The notes below the pieces were generated by a model, which was given only the letters and a program-made list of their open reading frames with translations, ran no database searches and had not been told where the DNA came from. From NCBI GenBank assembly GCA_050014355.1, contig JBEKDL010000039.1:1-21182 (forward strand): DNA of 21,182 nucleotides, read 5' to 3'. This stretch comes from Fen-1077 sp050014355. GTDB lineage: Bacteria; Chloroflexota; Dehalococcoidia; Dehalococcoidales; RBG-16-60-22. The position numbers and the translations under genes were made by a program. This document shows positions 15,413-21,182 of the stretch, one piece after another (positions within the stretch are counted from its first letter, which is position 1; each line of letters opens with the position of its first letter).

Positions 15413-15435
15413 ATTTATATACATGTGATATAAAT
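15413..15435. promoter_or_regulatory. Palindromic operator candidate between divergent island genes
   Basis: ATTTATAT (15413-15420) and ATATAAAT (15428-15435) are perfect 8-base inverted repeats around a 7-base centre. TGATATAAA recurs at 15426-15434 and 15456-15464, 30 bases apart. The site is in the ~74-base AT-rich gap between the recombinase operon (left) and the HTH gene (right), so a single repressor could control both. Confidence 0.45.
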
Positions 15436-15465
15436 TTAGTTATTTTCCATAGGTTTGATATAAAA

Positions 15466-16032
15466 ATGAAATCTACAGAACCACGTAATAGAGCGATATA
15501 CAAGGGCACCTTGGAGCAAAAGAAGGAGGTCTGGAGATTGTGGGCAATGGATCACGTAGTGAAGCAAATTGTAACACAAATCCAGCCACCGCTTGCTGAA
15601 ACTACGATTTATAAATGGATAAGGGAATTCAAGGTACTTTCCGCTAGGGAATTACTGGCTTGTTACGAAAAGGACCGGCTTCCAGAATTGGTGATAAAAA
15701 AATGGAAAAGCTACTATAACGACCATCCTGAGATGACTAATGAAATTGATGAGTTGATGAAAAAGACGCTCGCAATATCAAATCAGCAAACCGGAACCAA
15801 TGAAAGTGAAAATGCGGTAATAAAGCCCCCAAGTTGTTTTGAAAAAAACGAAATGGGGCTCTGTCGTAATGTCGCACTACGTAGCGATTGCGGTCCTTGT
15901 TACTACCTTAGACTCGGTCGAACCCAAGAGGATATAGAACGTCTTGTCGAATGGACTCTTAATTTGCCGAAAAGAGTTCAACAAGCAAAAGAGTCTTTCT
16001 TGGCACGAGAGAAGAAAAACGACACCAACTAA
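15466..16032 (+). CDS. HTH protein with a Cys4 cluster, function unknown
   Basis: A 188-residue protein from ATG 15466. Residues ~17-55 (LEQKKEVWRLWAMDH through ETTIYKWIREF) look like a homeodomain-like helix-turn-helix of the type found in transposase and terminase-small-subunit N-termini. The C-terminal part has four cysteines in a CX8CX8CX2C pattern (C124, C133, C142, C145), suggesting a zinc or iron-sulfur site, then a charged helix. I do not recognise a named family. The frame is open further upstream, but that part reads through the small gene on the other strand and through the divergent promoter region; the ATG follows TGATATAAAA directly. Being divergent from the recombinase, it could regulate it, or serve as an excision or DNA-processing factor; both are inference. 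Confidence 0.6.
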   Translation: MKSTEPRNRAIYKGTLEQKKEVWRLWAMDHVVKQIVTQIQPPLAETTIYKWIREFKVLSARELLACYEKDRLPELVIKKWKSYYNDHPEMTNEIDELMKKTLAISNQQTGTNESENAVIKPPSCFEKNEMGLCRNVALRSDCGPCYYLRLGRTQEDIERLVEWTLNLPKRVQQAKESFLAREKKNDTN

Positions 16033-16256
16033 GCTGAACAACTGATAATACTTTCACATTATATGAACGTAACGCATAATAAAATGGATAAATGTTCAAT
16101 CTAAAGTGGCAAGCATATTACTGATCAAGACCCAACCAGACTTCAAAGTCCGATGGACAATCAGACTTTACTACTCGCTAGCAAGGTAATTACTCGGGCG
16201 GACGCCTGTGGCAACCAAGGCAGACATTTAGGAAACATCTGATGAAGCGAATTCAT

Positions 16257-17540
16257 TTAGCGACGTGCCGCGACCCATTGGCTCGGCACGTAAACCTTTG
16301 AGAGTCGATATTTATCATCTGTCAATTCAGCCTTGACTATTCGATCGATTCTGAACGTACGAGGTTCATTGCGCAGGCTGTCGAATGCATCTATGTAGTT
16401 TGTTCCCACGCCGAGAATCTGAACAACGCGCTCCGTCGAATATCCTGATGCGTTTCGGTATTGAACTTTTAAAGCTCTCTTCTCATTGTAAGCAGCCAGA
16501 ATTAACTGTCTAACCGATAGACGGGGACGGGCTGATAGGCCGGTTGATGGACCGACAGCTACCTTACTGATTTGTTCCGGGGATTTATAGTGGGCTTTTG
16601 GAATTGTCACAGTGTAGGGCGCACCTCGTGGGAGAGCTACGTAGCGCCTCCACAAAGCTCCAGCCCGATAAGTGTCTCTATCTCCTACTAGATAACCCTC
16701 GTCTATGGCCTGGGCGATAAGAGACTCGATGCGGCTTCGAATAGCCTTTGTGGTCCGCGGGAGCCCAAGAAACCGGGTGGTGAACCGGGCCAACTCATCC
16801 CCGGGCATGCTCCCAACCTCGGCACAGGATAGTTCGAGAGCTCGAAGGAGCTCTTCGTCCGAATAGCATCCAAAGTCCCGCTGCTTATTTCCTGACACCT
16901 TGACCGATACCAGCCGAGTATCGGCTTCATTATGCCAGATAACCGAACCCCTGGCTATCAAGAGGCCACTGCCGATAGCCTGTCTTATTATTGAGATTCG
17001 GGTAAACATATCCAGCGAATGTGCTTGAAGGATTGCATCCAGCTCTCTTTTCTCCCAAGGTCCATCTTCCCTAACCTCCTCCACGAGCCATCTGACCCAC
17101 GCCGAAATATCCTTCAGATCCTGGGGAGGTCTTTTGGGTCCCTCTAGCCTGAAAGGTACGGTGCCAGCCTTAAGGCCCGGTTCAAAGCCGTCGAACGATG
17201 GCTCTGGCTTCTTGGCCTCTCCCGGGTTTTCGGGTGGAGGTTCGGGAGAACTTATGCCGCCACCACCACCCTTGTCATCCAGCAATTTGGATAAAAACGA
17301 ATGAAGCTCTTTCAGAACCTTCTGCTTATTCCGAAACCACTCCGGTGACCAGATACGATAGATTTTCCAGCCAAGTTTCTCCAGTACCTGCTGTCTTCCA
17401 ATAAACCCGAAGGGCAGGGTTCCACGGGCTTTGCCCGTGGGTGAATGCGTAACCGCCCGAAGGGCGTGCAGCAAAGCTTGAGTTACAAAGTGCCACGGGC
17501 TCTGCCCGTGGGTATCTATAGGTGGCGCCGTCGCACTCAA
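16257..17540 (-). CDS. C-terminal half of the split defence helicase-nuclease: Vsr-like end, DUF3320-like region, WYL-like domain
   Basis: The open frame is 427 codons from a TTG at 17540, but residues 1 to ~47 are out-of-frame helicase sequence plus the inserted palindrome array. True homology starts at RQQVLEKLGWKIYRIWSPEWF (from about residue 49), the C-terminal strand-helix of the Vsr-like nuclease domain begun in the neighbouring frame. A poly-Gly/Pro linker (about 92-120) leads to a winged-helix region resembling DUF3320 (about 145-310: EDGPWEKRELDAIL, RTTKAIRSRIESLI). A C-terminal WYL-like domain follows (about 350-412: LILAAYNEKRALKVQYRN, RTFRIDRIVKAEL). It is therefore the remainder of one ~1,550-residue gene, displaced by one frame. 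Expression would need re-initiation or frameshifting, so it is probably non-functional as it stands. Confidence 0.75.
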   Translation of the reverse strand: MSATAPPIDTHGQSPWHFVTQALLHALRAVTHSPTGKARGTLPFGFIGRQQVLEKLGWKIYRIWSPEWFRNKQKVLKELHSFLSKLLDDKGGGGGISSPEPPPENPGEAKKPEPSFDGFEPGLKAGTVPFRLEGPKRPPQDLKDISAWVRWLVEEVREDGPWEKRELDAILQAHSLDMFTRISIIRQAIGSGLLIARGSVIWHNEADTRLVSVKVSGNKQRDFGCYSDEELLRALELSCAEVGSMPGDELARFTTRFLGLPRTTKAIRSRIESLIAQAIDEGYLVGDRDTYRAGALWRRYVALPRGAPYTVTIPKAHYKSPEQISKVAVGPSTGLSARPRLSVRQLILAAYNEKRALKVQYRNASGYSTERVVQILGVGTNYIDAFDSLRNEPRTFRIDRIVKAELTDDKYRLSKVYVPSQWVAARR

Positions 17541-20500
17541 CCCCGGCGAGATAAACGCCGGGATTTTCAGGATGGATGATGCCGATATCTATCCTGAACT
17601 TATGCACTCCGACCTGGGTGTTGACAGACCACCCTAGTGCCCTGATCTCGTTCGCTACCTGTTCTTCAAACGGTGACTCGAAGATACCGAAGCTTTCTGA
17701 CGTGCTCCCTGCGATAGCTGATAGTACCGAAGGGCCATGCTCGGCGTACTCTAAAAACTGGCGGACTCTTTGGCCTCCGTCGCTCACTCTCCCGAGGGGT
17801 ATATCGGCGCCCCGAATACTCGAGACCACAATCATCCTTTTCTTCGCCCGGGTAACGCAGACATTCAGTCGCTTATAACCGTCTTCACGGGACAGAGGAC
17901 CAAAATTCAGTTGGAGGTTGCCGGCAGTGTCCCTCCCGTAGCCGAAGCTCAGGATGGATACATCGAACTCGTCCCCTTGAACGGTCTCGAGGTGCCGGGC
18001 CCGTCCACCGCGCTCGAGCCATTCGCGAATTTCTTTGGTCGCTTGAGCTCTCTCTTCCAGTCGAGACTGAATTTCAACGGCTTGTGCTATCGACATGGCG
18101 ATGATACCGATTACTTGACCTGGATCCATTCTCAGCTCTTCTTCCAAGATGTCTATAACATGGTTGGCCTCTTCGGGGTTAGCCCGCGAGCCCCCGCGTC
18201 CGTACACGGCTTTCGGCAGATAGATAAACTTAATTCCTAACTTAGGATGTTCGATCCATGCCGATGGAAACGTAAGAAGTCTACCACCGTAAAAAGACAA
18301 GTTGGAGAAGGCTATAAGGCGCTCATCTTGAGACCTGTAGTGCCAGTTGAGAGTCAGCGATGGTAAGATGGCTTCGCTGTTCTGGAGCACGCTTTCAAAG
18401 CTGACCTCATCCGGGTCTTCGGAATCGCTAGCCACGGCTCTTTCGAAGAAGTTGGTAGGAGGCATCTGCTGGCTATCGCCGACGACCACCACCTGTTTTG
18501 CCCGGGAAATCGGCACGACGGCATCCGCCGTTGGGATTTGCGATGCTTCGTCGAATACCACTAGGTCGAACTCGTACGCAGTCGAATGAAGGTACTGTGC
18601 TACCGCCAGAGGAGACGCCACGATGCAGGGCTTAAGTTGAAGGATTGTATTAGCGGCCCTAGTGAAAAGCCATCGCAGCGGTTTCCTCCTCTTGGCGCGT
18701 ATCTGGGCACGGAGCATGCCGAGTTCAGTATTAAGGGGAGCCATCTCTATATTACTGGGGCGATACGGGGCGACAGCGTTCAGGACAGCTGTTTGCGCGC
18801 ACTTGACCGCCTGCTTTTCGAAGTCCCGCAGCCGGTTCACCTGTCTATCGAGCACAGCACCCCCAGTGCTGAAACAGGCATCACAATCATATGTCTCTTG
18901 TGCCCATCGCACTGATAGAGTCGCGTCAAGAGTTTCTTTGATGCTCTCTCTGTGTGCTCTTAAACGCACCAGGTCAAGAAGAGCCCCGCCAATACCTAGC
19001 TCTCCAGCTTCCGCACATAGCTTTATTACCTGCATGCAGGATGACGCATCGCTTATAGTCTCTAACAGCTTCTTTGCCGAAAGGGAAAGCTCGGATATGG
19101 AGGCTTCCTTTTCCCATTTCGGGAATAGTCTTGTTATGCTGGCTTTCGCTTGCCGAAATACGTTCAAATACCCTATAAGCTCGGAAGAAGTCGATAGAGC
19201 CAAATCCTCATGGCTGCCTTTCTCCGACTGGAAGCGAGCTGCCGCCCTCCGAGTGCTCCAATATACTGGGCTTAGAATCCCCAGGAATCTATTCTTAGAT
19301 GCGTGATGCTCTCCGACCGATTTTAACAAACCAGCCAAGTCTTCTAATTCACTAAGTGTTTGTTTCTTGGTCGTCTCGCCGGACTCCCAGTGAACTTTAA
19401 GAAGCTCGGATATTCCTTGAGGAGCATCGCACAAGGTTTTCAATTGGCCGGCTATTTCTGCTTCGAGAGAATGGCTCCATTCCGCCACCTGCGCATTTAA
19501 CCACGGCCCTACCGCACAGCTTAACACTTCCTCGCCGAGGTCATCTATCCTGTAGGCGATTTCAAAAGCTTTTTCCTTCCAGGTATCGTCTATTTCCCGT
19601 ATCGACGGCAGCCCGGCCTTCAATTCCTTGGCTAACTCTTGATTATGCCCGGACCAGGCGGCCATGGTCCTGAACGGGGTGGATGATGGCGAAAGCCCGA
19701 CAGGTTTATGTAATGTCTCGGCATAGTGATTTAGTTGTGAGCGTACACGCTCGTAGTCCGATTGGTAGTTTCTCTCCACGGAATACTGACCAGGGCCTTG
19801 CTCTAAGATGTTCGCCAGTTGGTCGACGATGTCGCGCTTTGCCTGAGAGCTTCCACGCTGACCCAACACTTCCTCGGTGATATGAAGGACAACGTCACCG
19901 AGCCCGGCTTTTATCAGGTTCTCCACAACGATTTCTCTCGCCGGTCGCTTTTCCGCTATGAACAATACTCGCTTGCCTTGAGCGACCATAGTGCTGACGA
20001 TGTTGGTGATTGTCTGGCTTTTCCCTGTTCCAGGCGGCCCCTGGATGACGAGACTGACTCCCTTATTAACCGCCAGGAGAGCCCTTGTCTGCGAAGCATC
20101 CGCCGGCACCACGAGGTTTAGTTTCTCGCTGGATACGGCATCATCCAAGTCGTCGTATGAAGGTACAGCCGGTGCCTCACGAAGCTGCTCGGCGTCCCCA
20201 CAAAATGCCCGCAGAACCGGTTGCTCCATGACTCGCTCGGTAGCCCTATCAAGCTCCCGAAGCAGCGCAATTTTTCTAAAGGAAAAAGAGTCAATTAATA
20301 CTGCCTCTCCCTGCTCGATACTCCAATGTTCACGATGATTGATCGCGCGGCGCCATGCATTCAGGACCATCTGGGGAGCGAGCTCAGCATCGGGATCAAA
20401 ACCGATTGTAATCCTGAGTTGTTGTTCAAGAAATGATTCCAATGCCAGATTCGTCTCAATAACGGCATTTTCTTCGAATTTGGCACGTATGGACGTTGCG

Positions 20501-20955
20501 CTTAAGTCAAGTGTAATAGGAACGAACAGGAGAGGAGAGCGTACCTTGCGAACTTTTTTACCATTAAGTTCAATACTATCCTCTCCGGGCATGGGCGGCC
20601 GACTTTCATCAATCCAATTAAGCCACCCGAAGACGGCATAGATAACGTGAACACCTTGTTCGTCCAGGAAAGTGCGCGCTAAATCGGAAAGACGTTTGGC
20701 TCGTTTACGGGCCTCCTCGAACGAGCGGGCAGCCTCCATCTCTGGGACTGAAGTAGGTACGAGGACCTTTCGGTCAAGATTAATCTCACCATCTTCCGTC
20801 AGATTTTGCCACATATCGGGCTCGCTGCAGTTAACAGTCAATGTAGCGCGAGATGTCCGATAGTACAGCATCCGATTGCGGCCAGTAAGATCTAATAGCT
20901 GCCTACGCCACCTTCCGATGCATTCTGGTGCCGCTTTTTCCTCAGGTGTAGCCAT
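17326..20955 (-). CDS. DUF4011 - SF1 (Upf1-like) helicase - Vsr-like nuclease, Hhe-like defence protein, interrupted near its C-terminus
   Basis: The 1,209-codon frame begins with a DUF4011-like N-terminus (WRRQLLDLTGRNRMLYYRTS). The superfamily 1 helicase motifs follow in order: Walker A GPPGTGKS (306-313), Walker B FDEAS (801-805), GDSQQMPP (826-833), WHYRS (871-875), VQGDEFDVSIL (992-1002) and NVCVTRAKKR (1031-1040). A ~480-residue coiled-coil-rich insertion separates motifs I and II. A Vsr-like endonuclease domain starts at ~1090 with SPFEEQV, RIDIG (D1123) and VECDGATY (E1140, D1142). After residue 1146 the frame enters the palindrome array and ends in unrelated residues; the true continuation is in the next frame. 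Such proteins occur in phage-defence islands (Hhe-like); helicase-driven DNA degradation is the assumed action. ATG 20955 has a weak GGAAGA site and a good promoter upstream. Confidence 0.85.
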   Translation of the reverse strand: MATPEEKAAPECIGRWRRQLLDLTGRNRMLYYRTSRATLTVNCSEPDMWQNLTEDGEINLDRKVLVPTSVPEMEAARSFEEARKRAKRLSDLARTFLDEQGVHVIYAVFGWLNWIDESRPPMPGEDSIELNGKKVRKVRSPLLFVPITLDLSATSIRAKFEENAVIETNLALESFLEQQLRITIGFDPDAELAPQMVLNAWRRAINHREHWSIEQGEAVLIDSFSFRKIALLRELDRATERVMEQPVLRAFCGDAEQLREAPAVPSYDDLDDAVSSEKLNLVVPADASQTRALLAVNKGVSLVIQGPPGTGKSQTITNIVSTMVAQGKRVLFIAEKRPAREIVVENLIKAGLGDVVLHITEEVLGQRGSSQAKRDIVDQLANILEQGPGQYSVERNYQSDYERVRSQLNHYAETLHKPVGLSPSSTPFRTMAAWSGHNQELAKELKAGLPSIREIDDTWKEKAFEIAYRIDDLGEEVLSCAVGPWLNAQVAEWSHSLEAEIAGQLKTLCDAPQGISELLKVHWESGETTKKQTLSELEDLAGLLKSVGEHHASKNRFLGILSPVYWSTRRAAARFQSEKGSHEDLALSTSSELIGYLNVFRQAKASITRLFPKWEKEASISELSLSAKKLLETISDASSCMQVIKLCAEAGELGIGGALLDLVRLRAHRESIKETLDATLSVRWAQETYDCDACFSTGGAVLDRQVNRLRDFEKQAVKCAQTAVLNAVAPYRPSNIEMAPLNTELGMLRAQIRAKRRKPLRWLFTRAANTILQLKPCIVASPLAVAQYLHSTAYEFDLVVFDEASQIPTADAVVPISRAKQVVVVGDSQQMPPTNFFERAVASDSEDPDEVSFESVLQNSEAILPSLTLNWHYRSQDERLIAFSNLSFYGGRLLTFPSAWIEHPKLGIKFIYLPKAVYGRGGSRANPEEANHVIDILEEELRMDPGQVIGIIAMSIAQAVEIQSRLEERAQATKEIREWLERGGRARHLETVQGDEFDVSILSFGYGRDTAGNLQLNFGPLSREDGYKRLNVCVTRAKKRMIVVSSIRGADIPLGRVSDGGQRVRQFLEYAEHGPSVLSAIAGSTSESFGIFESPFEEQVANEIRALGWSVNTQVGVHKFRIDIGIIHPENPGVYLAGVECDGATYRYPRAEPVALCNSSFAARPSGGYAFTHGQSPWNPALRVYWKTAGTGETWLENLSYLVTGVVSE
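17400..17517. repeat. Palindrome array (REP/MITE-like) inserted in the helicase-nuclease gene
   Basis: About 118 bp containing two near-identical 8-bp-stem hairpins, CCACGGGC-TTT-GCCCGTGG (17422-17440) and CCACGGGC-TCT-GCCCGTGG (17493-17511). Each is preceded by a CCCGAAGGG mini-hairpin (17406-17414 and 17454-17466). The two modules are in direct orientation with different spacers (7 and 26 bases). The edges are set by where Vsr-domain homology stops and resumes. No ORF of its own is visible, so it would have to be mobilised in trans or be a relic. Confidence 0.75.
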
Positions 20956-21024
20956 ATTCTTCCACGTTTGACCGGTGCCGAGTAGAGTTGAGTGGAGTAT
21001 TACCTCACCATACTATTTGTTCAT

Positions 21025-21053
21025 ATAATAACCTTTGTATATAGAGAGGTCAA
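21025..21053 (-). promoter_or_regulatory. Promoter of the helicase-nuclease gene
   Basis: On the minus strand TTGACC (21048-21053) and TATTAT (21025-21030) are spaced by 17 bases. Transcription would start near 21018, giving a leader of about 63 bases before the ATG at 20955. The -35 box lies 13 bases from the first 22-bp repeat, so the adjoining element could affect this promoter. Confidence 0.6.
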
Positions 21054-21066
21054 TTGAAAGTGCGTA

Positions 21067-21166
21067 TTTCGGAGTAAAAAAGCCAGGCTTTCGGAGTAAA
21101 CCGGCCGGCCTTTCGGAGTAAAGTAGGCCACCCTTTCGGAGTAAATCGGCCACCCCCCCGTCGGAG
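21067..21166. repeat. Direct repeats of ~22 bp, possible IS21-like transposon end
   Basis: TTTCGGAGTAAA occurs at 21067, 21089, 21111 and 21134 (periods 22, 22, 23), followed by a partial copy TCGGAG at 21161. The intervening 10-15 bases are GC-rich, mostly with GGCC or GCCA. Regularly spaced multiple terminal repeats of about this length are typical of transposase-binding ends of IS21-family (and Tn7-like) elements, which begin with TG; a TG is present at 21061. An iteron array or a regulator-binding array is an alternative. The remainder would lie beyond the window. Confidence 0.5.
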
Positions 21167-21182
21167 CGGCGCCGGACAATAC

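Noticed and set aside
15217..15465. Upstream extension of the HTH gene to 15217
   Set aside because: It would read through the small coupled gene on the opposite strand and the divergent promoter/operator region; ATG 15466 leaves a normal HTH domain.
16033..16256. Gene or RNA in the 224-base gap after the HTH gene
   Set aside because: Only a short GACTTCAAAGTC palindrome and its partial repeat were seen; no ORF, tRNA or terminator could be supported.
17326..17540. Programmed ribosomal frameshift or translational bypass joining the two helicase-nuclease frames
   Set aside because: The overlap is made of a foreign palindrome array and conserved nuclease residues are missing, so insertion damage explains it better; no slippery heptamer was seen.
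18586..19306. Plus-strand ORFs of 109-214 codons over the helicase gene
   Set aside because: They are antisense shadows of a strongly conserved helicase reading frame and show no domain or ribosome site.
21067..21166. CRISPR array
   Set aside because: The repeated part is only ~12 bases with 10-15-base GC-rich and similar spacers; this is a direct-repeat array, not repeat-spacer CRISPR architecture.
21151..21166. Second copy of the ssrA 3' end (attR) at the right edge
   Set aside because: Only about eight bases (CCCCCGTC) are shared with the ssrA tail, and the match stops there; it is likely chance.

Overview
The window looks like a bacterial chromosome segment of moderate-to-high GC with a younger mobile region attached at its right end. 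The best taxonomic guess is Chloroflexota, class Dehalococcoidia or a close relative. The reasons are a CooC-type ATPase, a short ThiC, a sugar-amine cluster with archaeal-style nucleotidyltransferases running into glmS-smpB-ssrA, and an island driven by a serine recombinase sitting on the 3' end of ssrA. That last arrangement is known from Dehalococcoides, where ssrA is a recurrent island site. This is inference from gene content and order; no 16S or marker search could be run.

Left part (1-7230), core and housekeeping genes. A CooC-like P-loop ATPase (cut by the window edge) reads left, divergent from an MTH1187-type thiamine-binding protein; each has a convincing sigma-70-like promoter. 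Next come a TauE/SafE permease with its DUF1634 partner (4-nt overlap), an MBL-fold hydrolase, and a convergent DHA2-type MFS exporter whose stop codon overlaps that of the hydrolase. A promoter, a TPP riboswitch and an intrinsic terminator control thiC. A soluble HtrA-like serine protease with one PDZ domain follows. Between the MFS start and thiC (4365-4701), the part before the promoter (4365-4494) holds nothing I recognise.

Middle part (7256-13642), UDP-GlcNAc synthesis plus trans-translation. A GlmM-type mutase with a promoter so close that the mRNA is probably leaderless is followed by two paralogous nucleotidyltransferase/left-handed-beta-helix proteins and glmS. Together these could supply fructose-6-P to UDP-GlcNAc. 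SmpB and tmRNA (ssrA) follow and work as a pair in ribosome rescue.

Right part (about 13640 to the window end), an integrated island. A large serine recombinase reads back towards ssrA and its last ~22 codons are antisense to the tmRNA 3' end. A perfect terminator for ssrA is embedded in the recombinase coding sequence just outside ssrA. Upstream of the recombinase are a translationally coupled 65-aa ORF and a divergent HTH/Cys4 protein, separated by an AT-rich palindromic operator candidate. The cargo is a very large DUF4011 - SF1 helicase - Vsr-like nuclease - DUF3320-like - WYL-like protein, of the kind seen in anti-phage defence (Hhe-like). It is split in its nuclease domain by a ~118-bp array of GC-rich palindromes that shifts the frame and apparently replaces the HS...RDRD segment. 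At the window edge are four and a half 22-23-bp direct repeats resembling the multiple terminal repeats of an IS21-like transposon. The distal island end (attR) is not in view.
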